From contig JACQDG010000037.1 of the NCBI GenBank assembly GCA_016201185.1, positions 1 through 32,161 on the forward strand: a DNA stretch of 32,161 bases, in the 5' to 3' direction. The notes under the pieces are model-generated. The model worked only from the letters and a program-made list of their open reading frames with translations. It had not been told where the DNA came from and did not search any database. The translations under genes were made by a program, and so were the position numbers. Positions within the stretch are counted from its first letter, which is position 1, and each line of letters starts with the position of its first letter. Below, piece by piece: positions 16,325 to 22,904 of the stretch. The stretch comes from Acidobacteriota bacterium. GTDB lineage: Bacteria; Acidobacteriota; Terriglobia; Bryobacterales; JACQDG01.

Positions 16325-16460
16325 CTATGGCCGTCTCGACTGCACCAGGTCGTAAGGGTTGCGTACAGATCCTGGAACACGGCCGAGGCACCTCACGGCA
16401 TCTCCTTGGGCGGCTCCAGAAACTTGACGCCCTGCGCGCCCAACTGCTTCGCGGGCGCCG
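16325..16460 (-). pseudogene. Remnant of a VOC/glyoxalase-like C-terminus
   Basis: On the minus strand the sequence reads AKQLGAQGVKFLEPPKEMP, then TGA, then GASAVFQD. After losing one base it continues NPYDLVQSRRP and stops at 16325-16327. Glyoxalase/VOC proteins commonly end 'GVKFLEPP.EMPWG..A.F.DP.GN.YDL.Q', so this is the last third of such a gene with a TGG-to-TGA change and a 1-nt deletion. No N-terminal half is visible; the neighbouring GNAT gene occupies that space. It is a non-functional fragment. Confidence 0.6.
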
Positions 16461-16478
16461 GCCTTCCGCCGCAGGCGC

Positions 16479-16970
16479 TCAGGTGAGATTCGAAGAAAGG
16501 AGCCGCTCCACGATGATGACGTCGCGCCAGACACCTCCCAGGCGGGCGTGCTTCTCGTAAACGCCCACCTAGCGGAAGCCGAGCGACCGGATCAGCGCCC
16601 GGCTCGGCCCATTCTCGGGAAAGACGCGGGAGACCAGCTTCCAGAAGCCCGCCTTCTCCGCCGCTTCGATCAGCGCTTCGAGGGCCAGCCGGCCGGCTCC
16701 GCGCCCGCGCCATTTCCGGCCGACGTAAAGCGAAGTTTCGGCGATCCCGGCGTAGCACTGGCGCGTCCGGTAGGTGAAGGTAGCGGCGAACGCCACCAGC
16801 TCGCCCTCTTCCTCCACGACGACTATGGGATGGATGCCGTCGAACCACGCTCGCACATCGGCGCCCGAGCGCAGGCCGGTTTCAAACGTGGCGACGCGTT
16901 CCTCGATTCCTTCGTTGTAAATGGCGGCGATGGCTTCGGCGTCTTCCGTGGTTGCGGCTCTGGCTTGCAT
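16479..16970 (-). pseudogene. GNAT acetyltransferase broken by an in-frame TAG
   Basis: Reading from ATG 16970, the protein has the GNAT start (MQARAATTEDAEAIAAIYNEG), VVEEEGELVAF, the acetyl-CoA loop VGRKWRGRGAGRLALEALIE and motif B NGPSRALIRSLGFR, then TAG at 16569-16571. The same frame continues with VGVYEKHARLGGVWRDVIIV, ERLL and a TGA at 16479-16481, which is the expected C-terminus of this family (phosphinothricin-acetyltransferase-like; usually 'GFREVGVYEKHARLGG'). One G-to-T change (GAG to TAG) explains the break. The shortened protein loses the last strands. Its promoter appears intact on the minus strand (TTGCAT, 18 nt, TATCCT), so decay is recent or the base call is wrong. Confidence 0.8.
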
Positions 16971-17107
16971 GGGCTTCGGATCGGCAGGAAGGATACATCC
17001 GCGCTGGCTTCAGATGCAAGCCCGGCAGGACCGGATGAGAGGCGCCGGGGTGCTATGATGGGTGTTTTTCTGCCGGACATTTTCCCTGAATCCGGGAGGT
17101 TGTCTTT

Positions 17108-18136
17108 ATGCGGCGAATTCTACTTTTCTGGTTGCCTCTGATGGTCGGCGCGGTCCTGCTGCGCGCCGCCCCCAATACCCTGGACATTTACTACATCGAT
17201 GTCGAAGGTGGGGCGGCGACCCTTATCGTCACCCCGGCCGGGGAATCTCTTCTCGTAGATTTTGGCTGGCGGCGCGCCGACAACCGGGACGCCAAGAGAA
17301 TTTACGAAGTGGCCACCCGGCAGGCGGGCCTGAAGAAAATCGACTATGCCCTCACCACCCATTTCCACATGGATCACGTGGGCGGCCTCCCGGCTCTGGC
17401 CAAGATGATCCCCATCGGCAAGTTCCTCGATCACGGCGATCGGGTGGAGGCCGGGGGCGGGGCGGACGCCGAAAACTGGGCCGCTTATCAGAAACTGGCC
17501 ACTCCCGGCGAACGCGTTTCGCTGAAGCCCGGCGATCGAATTCCATTGAAGGGAGTCGACGTGGTCGTGGTGGCTTCCGACGGCGAGGTGATCCCGACTC
17601 CCATCAACGGCGGCGGACCGAACGAGGCGCTGTGCAAAGACGCCAAGCTGAAGGAAGCGGACCCCACGGAAAATGCCCGCAGCGCTGGCTTTTTGCTCAG
17701 CTTCGGCACATTTCAGTTCCTCGACCTGGGGGACCTGACCTGGAACAAGGAAAATGAGCTGGCCTGCCCCCAGAACCGGCTGGGCAAGATTGACCTCCTC
17801 CAGGTGACGCATCACGGCATGGACATGTCGGGCGCGCCGCAGCACATCTGGGCCATCCGGCCCCAGGTGGCCATTTTCAACAACGGCCCGCTGAAGGGCG
17901 GCACTTCCGTGGTGTACGACACAGTGAAGAAATCACCCGGCATCGAGGCCATCTGGCAGGTCCACCGGGCCCTCCAGGCCGATCAGGCCCACAACACCGC
18001 CGAACCGATGACCGCCAACCTGGAGCCGGAGGCGCAATGCCGGGGGCACTGGCTGAAGGTCAGCGTCGAGTCCGATGGCAAGTACACCGTCACCAACAGC
18101 CGCAATGGTTTCAGCAAGACATATACGGCAAGGTAG
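17108..18136 (+). CDS. MBL-fold metallo-hydrolase, ComEC/Rec2-like, exported
   Basis: A 342-aa protein with a signal peptide (ILLFWLPLMVGAVLLRA). The metallo-beta-lactamase fold has the zinc motif THFHMDHVGG (His85, His87, Asp89, His90), the beta strand LDIYYIDVEGGAATLIV at the front, FLDLGDLTWNKE supplying another metal ligand, and VTHHGMDMSG. The DVGGG-like start and THxHxDHxGG spacing resemble the C-terminal domain of ComEC and stand-alone relatives; many of these are nucleases or phosphodiesterases, though the substrate is not clear here. A TATGAT at 17054-17059 and the ribosome site GGGAGG fit ATG 17108. A DinB-like gene follows after 9 nt. Confidence 0.82.
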   Translation: MRRILLFWLPLMVGAVLLRAAPNTLDIYYIDVEGGAATLIVTPAGESLLVDFGWRRADNRDAKRIYEVATRQAGLKKIDYALTTHFHMDHVGGLPALAKMIPIGKFLDHGDRVEAGGGADAENWAAYQKLATPGERVSLKPGDRIPLKGVDVVVVASDGEVIPTPINGGGPNEALCKDAKLKEADPTENARSAGFLLSFGTFQFLDLGDLTWNKENELACPQNRLGKIDLLQVTHHGMDMSGAPQHIWAIRPQVAIFNNGPLKGGTSVVYDTVKKSPGIEAIWQVHRALQADQAHNTAEPMTANLEPEAQCRGHWLKVSVESDGKYTVTNSRNGFSKTYTAR

Positions 18137-18145
18137 GCGGCGGCC

Positions 18146-18643
18146 ATGAGCGAAATCAGCGATATGTTCCTCGACGCCTGCCGCCAGACGATCTCCACCT
18201 GGCGGGAGCGGATCGACAAGTGCCTGGGGCAGTTGACGCCGGAGCAGATCTGGTGGCGGGCTCATGACAGCGATAACGCCGTCGGCAACCTGGTGCTGCA
18301 CCTGTGCGGGAACGTGCGGCAGTGGATCGTGGCCGGGGTGGGCGGCGCGCCGGACACCCGGGACCGCGACGCCGAGTTCGATCGCCGCCAGCCGCTAACG
18401 GCAGCCGAGCTTGGCAGCAAGCTGGCCGCTGCCGTGAAGGATGCTGAAGAGGTGCTCGGCCGCCTGACTGAAGCCGACTTGCAGACCCGCCGCCACATCC
18501 AGGTTTACGATGTGACGGTGCTCGAGGCCGTGCACCACGTGGCCGAGCATTTTGCCATGCACGCCGGCCAGATACTTTACGCCACCAAGCTGCTCACCGG
18601 CGCGGATCTGGGGTTCTATCGGCATTTGTTGAAGAAGAAGTGA
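18146..18643 (+). CDS. DinB-like (DUF1572) four-helix protein
   Basis: A 165-aa all-helical protein of the DinB/YfiT superfamily. Metal-site histidines appear in HLCGNVRQWI and in EAVHHVAEHFAMHAGQILY, the usual three-His arrangement. WWRAHDSDNAVGNLVLHLCGN is characteristic of the DUF1572 group. Related enzymes use metal and thiols such as bacillithiol or mycothiol; which thiol this organism would use is unknown. The ATG lies 9 nt after the MBL stop, so the two form an operon. It converges on the 137-aa gene. Confidence 0.8.
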   Translation: MSEISDMFLDACRQTISTWRERIDKCLGQLTPEQIWWRAHDSDNAVGNLVLHLCGNVRQWIVAGVGGAPDTRDRDAEFDRRQPLTAAELGSKLAAAVKDAEEVLGRLTEADLQTRRHIQVYDVTVLEAVHHVAEHFAMHAGQILYATKLLTGADLGFYRHLLKKK

Positions 18644-18659
18644 GGAGCGCCGGCGCGCC

Positions 18660-19073
18660 CTACTCTATTTCCAGCGTGGCGAGCAGCCGCTCGATTGCTT
18701 CCTCGTCGATCTCCACTTCGGCGTTGGCGGGTCCAAGATCGGCTCGCTCGTCGAAGGTCTCAAAGAGAGACATTTTCACGGCTGCGTACTGTTCTGTGGG
18801 ACTCAGCTTGCGCCCATGGAGCTGCTGCCAGGATTCCACCGTTGCCGCGGGCAGGAAAACCGTAAGCGGAAAGTTGGACTTGCGGTCGGTCGAGACCAGG
18901 AACACGTACTCGTTGCCGGGCCGGCGGGTGCGCTCGCTTGCCCGGTGGCCTTCGTAAAAATACTGGTAAACCAGACCTGTTTGCGCCGAATAGGTCTTTT
19001 GCCGCCGGACCGAAGGCGCACCCCGAAGAGCCATGGACGGCGCGGGCTTGCGCTTGAAAAACCGCTCCAGCAT
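18660..19073 (-). CDS. Conserved protein of unknown function beside a molybdoenzyme
   Basis: A 137-aa soluble protein with no signal peptide or membrane segment. It has a basic N-terminus (MLERFFKRKPAPS), a central strand-rich region (GLVYQYFYEGHRAS, GNEYVFLVSTDRKSNFPLTVFLP) and an acidic C-terminal helix (AEVEIDEEAIERLLATLEIE). I cannot assign a family. It starts 13 nt after the sulfite-oxidase-like gene's stop on the same strand, so it is likely co-transcribed and may assist that enzyme. Confidence 0.7.
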   Translation of the reverse strand: MLERFFKRKPAPSMALRGAPSVRRQKTYSAQTGLVYQYFYEGHRASERTRRPGNEYVFLVSTDRKSNFPLTVFLPAATVESWQQLHGRKLSPTEQYAAVKMSLFETFDERADLGPANAEVEIDEEAIERLLATLEIE

Positions 19074-19086
19074 TGTGGCCGAGCCC

Positions 19087-19695
19087 TCACTGGCCCCGGT
19101 AGCGCTGCTCCGTGAAGGGGTCGCCGTACATGTGATAGCCGACCTTCTCCCAGTAGCCGGGGCGATCCTCCTCTATAAAATCCAGGCCCCGCACCCACTT
19201 GGCGCTCTTCCAGGCATAAAGATGCGGCACTACGAGCCGCAGCGGCGCGCCGTGCTCGGGGGTCAGCGGCTCAGGGGCATGCGCCAGGGCGAACAGAACG
19301 TTGTCATGCATCAAGTCGTCGAGCGGCACGTTTGTCGTGTAGCCCGGGTCGGCGTGGACCATCACGTGCCTTGCTTTGGGCAGGGGCCTGGCCATCTCGG
19401 CGATCGCGCGGAACGGCACTCCGGTCCACTCGTTGTCGAACTTGCTCCAGGCGGTGACGCAGTGAAAGTCGGCGACGACGCGGAGTTGCGGCAGCTTGCC
19501 GAACTGGCGCCATGTAAGGCGCAGGGGGTTTTCCACCTGTCCGCGAACCTGGAAGTCCCAGCGATCTGGGTCAAAGGCCAGGATCCGCCCCTCGTGCAGC
19601 ACCGGCCACTTCAGGGTGAGGGACTGGCCCGGAGGCAGCCGCCCTTCGGCCTCGTAGAGATTCTCTTTCTCTTTCCGCTCGTTGTCGAAAAACAT
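19087..19695 (-). CDS. Sulfite-oxidase-like molybdopterin oxidoreductase
   Basis: A 202-aa protein with the Moco domain of the sulfite oxidase family and no C-terminal dimerisation domain, as in the YuiH-like group. The molybdenum-ligand cysteine is in DFHCVTAWSKFDN. Other family segments are GQVENPLRLTWRQFGKLP, VHADPGYTTNVPLDDLM, GAPLRLVVPHLYAWKSAKWVRGLDF, and YWEKVGYHMYGDPFTEQRY at the end. There is no twin-arginine signal, so it is probably cytoplasmic. The electron acceptor and substrate are unknown; sulfite or methionine sulfoxide would be guesses. TATCTT (minus) ends 9 nt before its ATG. Confidence 0.87.
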   Translation of the reverse strand: MFFDNERKEKENLYEAEGRLPPGQSLTLKWPVLHEGRILAFDPDRWDFQVRGQVENPLRLTWRQFGKLPQLRVVADFHCVTAWSKFDNEWTGVPFRAIAEMARPLPKARHVMVHADPGYTTNVPLDDLMHDNVLFALAHAPEPLTPEHGAPLRLVVPHLYAWKSAKWVRGLDFIEEDRPGYWEKVGYHMYGDPFTEQRYRGQ

Positions 19696-19704
19696 GATGC
19701 GTCG

Positions 19705-19714
19705 AAGATATGAT
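19705..19714. promoter_or_regulatory. Overlapping divergent -10 elements
   Basis: Plus strand 19709-19714 reads TATGAT, 7 nt before ATG 19722 of the DUF309 gene. Minus strand 19705-19710 reads TATCTT, 9 nt before ATG 19695 of the molybdoenzyme gene. The two hexamers share two base pairs, so RNA polymerase could occupy only one at a time. No strong -35 is apparent for either. Confidence 0.45.
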
Positions 19715-19721
19715 GTGCAGG

Positions 19722-20084
19722 ATGCCGCCTGAATTACATCTTAGCACGGAGGAAAAAAAGCAGGCCCTGTTCGAGCGCGGCATCGAATTGTTCAACCGGC
19801 GGCAGTTCTTCGACTGCCACGAGGTGCTCGAGGAAATCTGGACGCCGGCCCGCGGCCCGGAGCGGCTCTTTTTCGTGGGCTTCTATCATCACCAGCGGGG
19901 AAACCGGGAAGGAGCGGAGCGGCAGTTGCGCAAAGGGCTGAAAAAGATCGCGAATTATTTGCCGCATTACGGAGGAGTAAACACTGGCAGGCTGCGGGCG
20001 CAAGTGGTCCGGCGGCTCGAAACGATCGGCCGCGGCGGGCGGGTGAGGCGCTTCCCCCGGATCTACTTCTTGCGGACCATGTAG
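19722..20084 (+). CDS. DUF309 protein with an internal gap
   Basis: A 120-aa helical protein from ATG 19722 (two more in-frame ATGs lie at 19710 and 19713). The DUF309 signature is present: RGIELFNRRQFFDCHEVLEEIW followed by GPERLFFVGFYHHQRGN and AERQLRKGLKKI. In the family as I recall it, 'LQ.LIQ.A' separates the Leu-Phe pair from the [VA]-[GA]-x-[YH]-H motif; here RLFF runs directly into VGFYHH, so about seven residues are missing in frame. I prefer ATG 19722 because a TATGAT is placed 7 nt upstream. The 3' end overlaps metW by 22 nt on the opposite strand. Confidence 0.78.
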   Translation: MPPELHLSTEEKKQALFERGIELFNRRQFFDCHEVLEEIWTPARGPERLFFVGFYHHQRGNREGAERQLRKGLKKIANYLPHYGGVNTGRLRAQVVRRLETIGRGGRVRRFPRIYFLRTM

Positions 20085-20692
20085 ACGGCGACCTCGGCCA
20101 GGAGGTTCGGCAGCAGGCGGAGACGGCGGTCGCCGCGCAGGTACATGCGCCGCTCGACGATGAAGTCCTCGGCCGCAGCCAGGTCCTCGAAATCCTGAAT
20201 GGTGAGGAAGTGGATGTTGGGCGAGCTGTGCCACTCGTGCGGGAAGAGCCTGGTCTTGGGGGCGCGGCCGGTCAGCAGCATGGAGACCCTCATGGTCCAG
20301 TGGCCGAAATTAGGGAAGGCCACGATCGCGCGGCGGCCCACGCGCAGCATTTCCCGCAGCACGCGAAGGGGGTGGCGCGCTTCTTGCAGGGTCTGGCTGA
20401 GGATGACGAAGTCGAAGCACTGGTCCGGGTAGTCGGCCAGCCCGGCGTCGATGTCGCCCTGGTAGACCGACAAGCCCTGGGCGATCGAGCGCTGCACCCG
20501 GGCCGGGGAAATCTCCACGCCGCGCGCCGTCACCTGCTTGTTCTCCGCCAGCCAGGCCAGCAGCTCGCCGTCCCCGCAGCCCAGGTCGAGCACCGAGCTT
20601 CCCGGCTCGACCAGCTCGCTGATCAGGGCGTAGTCGGTGCGTCCGAGTAGTTGCCGGATGAAGGTCTTCTCCGGTGTGGCTGTTGTCGTCAT
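20063..20692 (-). CDS. metW: Methionine biosynthesis protein MetW
   Basis: A 209-aa class I SAM-dependent methyltransferase-fold protein. It starts at [10 protein letters not shown] (ATG 20692), which overlaps the metX stop by ATGA; the ORF-track start lies within metX. Fold motifs are [17 protein letters not shown] (motif I) and GVEISPARV. MetW-specific segments follow: [51 protein letters not shown] and HFLTIQDFE. MetW works with MetX in homoserine acylation in many proteobacteria and others; the pairing here agrees. It is intact. Confidence 0.93.
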   Translation of the reverse strand: MTTTATPEKTFIRQLLGRTDYALISELVEPGSSVLDLGCGDGELLAWLAENKQVTARGVEISPARVQRSIAQGLSVYQGDIDAGLADYPDQCFDFVILSQTLQEARHPLRVLREMLRVGRRAIVAFPNFGHWTMRVSMLLTGRAPKTRLFPHEWHSSPNIHFLTIQDFEDLAAAEDFIVERRMYLRGDRRLRLLPNLLAEVAVYMVRKK

Positions 20693-21813
20693 GCCGCTTT
20701 CTTGTAGGTGTTGGCCAGAAAGTGTTTCACCAGCTCCGTCTGCTCCCCCACCTCGATCAGGAACGCGTCGTGGCCGTAGTTGGAGTCGAGCTCGCAATAG
20801 GCCACGTCCCGGTTGTACCCGCGCAACGCCCGGACGATCTCCTGCGACTGGTAGCTCGGGTAAAGCCAGTCTGAAGTGAAGCTGATCACCAGGAAACGGG
20901 CCTTCGACCGCGCCAGCGCCGCGCCCAGCGAGCCGCAGCCGGCGGTCAGGTCAAAGTTATCCATGGCCTTTGTAATATACAGATAAGAGTTGGCGTCGAA
21001 CCGGTTCACGAACTCCCCGCCGCGGTAGCGCAGGTAGTTCTCCACTTCGAAATCCACTGAGAAGCCGTTGCCCAGCTCGTCCTTGGGCCGCTGGCGGCGC
21101 CCGAATTTCTCCCGCATCGAGTCGTCGCTCATGTAAGTGATGTGACCCACCATGCGGGCGACGGAGAGGCCGCGGGCCGGAGGCTCCGAATCGTAATAGT
21201 CGCCGCCCTTCCAGTCGGGGTCGGACATGATCGCCATGCGGCCCACCTCGTTGAAGGCGATTTGCTGGGCCGAGTGGCGGTAGGTGCTCGCGATGGGGAT
21301 GGCGCTGACCACCGCGTCCGGGTACTCCACGGCCCAATGGAGGACTTGCATCCCGCCCATTGAGCCGCCGGACACCGAGAGCAGCCGCTCAATGCCCAGG
21401 TGGTCAATGAGCTTTTTCTGCAACCGCGCCATGTCCTGGACGGTGACGAAGGGAAAGGAGGAGCCGTAAGGTTTGCCGGTGGCCGGGTTGATGGAGCCGG
21501 GGCCGGTCGTGCCACGGCACCCAGCCAGCACGTTCGAGCAGACGACGAAGTAGCGGTTCGTATCGAAGGCCTTGTGGGGACCGATCATGTTGTCCCACCA
21601 GCCGGGCTTGCCGGTTTCCTGGCTGATGCCGGCGGCATGGGCGTCGCCGGAAAAAGCGTGCTCGATCAAAATAGCGTTGCTGTGCCGGCTGTTCAGCGTG
21701 CCGTAGGTCTCGTAGGCCACTGTCACCGGCGCTAGCGTTTCGCCGCAGTCGAGTGGTAGCGAATCGAAATGAGCCAGTTGAATGCTTACGGTCATCCCCA
21801 GATTTATTAGCAT
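20689..21813 (-). CDS. metX: Homoserine O-acetyltransferase (acyltransferase)
   Basis: A 374-aa alpha/beta-hydrolase-fold enzyme that acylates homoserine in methionine synthesis. Catalytic residues are visible: the nucleophile in [10 protein letters not shown], Asp in FTSDWLYP and His in SNYGHDAFL. Other family segments are [28 protein letters not shown] and [17 protein letters not shown]. Whether it uses acetyl- or succinyl-CoA cannot be decided by eye. Two starts are possible, ATG 21813 and ATG 21795 ([10 protein letters not shown]); the second fits a TATGCT hexamer overlapping the first. No SAM-binding riboswitch is evident in the short upstream region. It is the first gene of metX-metW. 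Confidence 0.92.
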   Translation of the reverse strand: MLINLGMTVSIQLAHFDSLPLDCGETLAPVTVAYETYGTLNSRHSNAILIEHAFSGDAHAAGISQETGKPGWWDNMIGPHKAFDTNRYFVVCSNVLAGCRGTTGPGSINPATGKPYGSSFPFVTVQDMARLQKKLIDHLGIERLLSVSGGSMGGMQVLHWAVEYPDAVVSAIPIASTYRHSAQQIAFNEVGRMAIMSDPDWKGGDYYDSEPPARGLSVARMVGHITYMSDDSMREKFGRRQRPKDELGNGFSVDFEVENYLRYRGGEFVNRFDANSYLYITKAMDNFDLTAGCGSLGAALARSKARFLVISFTSDWLYPSYQSQEIVRALRGYNRDVAYCELDSNYGHDAFLIEVGEQTELVKHFLANTYKKAA

Positions 21814-21889
21814 AGCAGCCCGGCCTGGCTGGGGAAGGCCAAATACGCCGGGTGGTAGCGCCGGCCGGGCCTTCTGTTAAAGTAGCGGC

Positions 21890-22420
21890 ATGAATGGAGG
21901 TGAACTGCGCTTGCTGATCGGCGCCGGGGAGATCCGGGCCCGGGTCGCCGAGATGGGGCGGCAGATCACTGCCGATTATGCGGAGGGGCCGCTGCGACTG
22001 ATCGCCATCCTGAAAGGAGCTTGCTTTTTCCTGTGCGACCTGGCGCGGGCCATCGACCGGGATGTTTCCATCGACTTCATGGGAATTTCCAGCTACGGGC
22101 GGGACACCAGCAGCTCTGGCGAGGTCCGCGTGACCAAGGACCTGGACCACGAGATCGCAGGCCTGGACGTGCTGATCGTCGAAGATATTGTCGATACCGG
22201 AATCACACTCGACTACCTGCACCGCATTCTGGAGCAGCGCGGGCCCCGCTCGCTCCGTATCGCCGCCCTGCTCGACAAGCCCAGTCGCAGGCGCAAGCCG
22301 GTCCGGCTGGCTTACACCGGCTTCCAAATCCCGGACCAGTTCGTGGTGGGCTACGGGCTCGACTACGGCGAGCGATACCGCAACCTGGCCGACATCTGCG
22401 TGCTGGGAGGGCAACCCTGA
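21890..22420 (+). CDS. hpt: Hypoxanthine phosphoribosyltransferase
   Basis: A 176-aa purine salvage enzyme that makes IMP/GMP from hypoxanthine/guanine and PRPP. The PRPP-binding motif is VLIVEDIVDTGITLDY. The substrate-side features are AILKGACFFLCDLARAI, DFMGISSYG and the C-terminal FVVGYGLDYGERYRNL. Start choice: ATG 21890 follows TAAAGT by 6 nt (leaderless option), but GGAGGTG lies just inside the ORF and would fit an in-frame TTG at 21911, seven codons later. Either gives a complete enzyme. It is followed by a shortened Uma2 gene. The coding sequence looks intact. Confidence 0.93.
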   Translation: MNGGELRLLIGAGEIRARVAEMGRQITADYAEGPLRLIAILKGACFFLCDLARAIDRDVSIDFMGISSYGRDTSSSGEVRVTKDLDHEIAGLDVLIVEDIVDTGITLDYLHRILEQRGPRSLRIAALLDKPSRRRKPVRLAYTGFQIPDQFVVGYGLDYGERYRNLADICVLGGQP

Positions 22421-22434
22421 ACCCGGCCACCGCG

Positions 22435-22440
22435 CTATAA
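22435..22440 (+). promoter_or_regulatory. TATAAT -10 between hpt and the Uma2 gene
   Basis: A consensus TATAAT at 22435-22440 ends 17 nt before ATG 22458 and may give the Uma2-like gene its own message. No matching -35 is seen 16-18 nt upstream. Confidence 0.35.
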
Positions 22441-22457
22441 TGCAGGCAGGCGCGACC

Positions 22458-22874
22458 ATGACAACCAAGGTATTGATGGACGTCGAAGAATACCTGCGGA
22501 CCAGCTTCGAAGCCAGACTTGCCCTTGAAGTGATCCCCGAGATCCGCATCCCAATCCACCCCCGCCGTTACCGCGTGGCTGACATCGCTGTCTGGCGGGT
22601 GGGTGACATCGGCGAGCGAATTCCCACGGTCCCGCCCTTTCTGGCCATCGAGATCCTTTCTTCAGAGGACCGCATGGTGCGCATGCAACCGAAGATTCAG
22701 GAATACCTGTCGATCGGAGTGGAGTGGATCTGGCTTATCGACCCGGATGAACAGAAAGCGATCTGCTATTCGCAAAAAGCCCCAGCCGGCTTCCTCTGCG
22801 AGACCCTAAAAACTGAGAACCCCACGATTGAAATCGCGCTGGGGTCAGTTTTTCGCTTTCAAACTGGATGCTGA
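22458..22874 (+). CDS. Uma2-family (DUF820) endonuclease-like protein, internally deleted
   Basis: A 138-aa protein of the Uma2 family, which has a PD-(D/E)xK nuclease-like fold. It begins MTTKVLMDVEEYLRTSFE, as family members do, but the usual 'Y.DGE...R' strand, the following helix and roughly 40 residues are missing, and it moves straight to EVIPEIRIPIHPRRYRVADIAVW. The later active-site elements remain: the Asp in VADIAV, Glu in AIEILSSEDR and Lys in QPKIQEY, then VEWIWLIDPDEQ. The start is ATG 22458, with ATG 22440 as the alternative. Function in the family is uncertain, and this shortened copy is probably inactive. A terminator-like hairpin lies in its 3' end. Confidence 0.8.
   Translation: MTTKVLMDVEEYLRTSFEARLALEVIPEIRIPIHPRRYRVADIAVWRVGDIGERIPTVPPFLAIEILSSEDRMVRMQPKIQEYLSIGVEWIWLIDPDEQKAICYSQKAPAGFLCETLKTENPTIEIALGSVFRFQTGC
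22808..22853. terminator. Terminator-like inverted repeat inside the Uma2 3' end
   Basis: AAAAACTGA-gaa-CCCC and GGGG-TCAGTTTTT are exact inverted halves around a 17-nt loop, ending in a run of five T, with a matching A run on the other side. It could terminate transcription in either direction. It lies within the last 22 codons of the Uma2 gene, upstream of the GT-C-like gene. Confidence 0.6.
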
Positions 22875-22904
22875 ATCTGACGGGCGCGCCGGAGCCTTTG
22901 CATC

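Noticed and set aside
16569-16571. Amber codon as a recoded amino acid in the GNAT gene
   Set aside because: TAG ends several normal genes in this window, there is no recoding element nearby, and a single substitution explains it.
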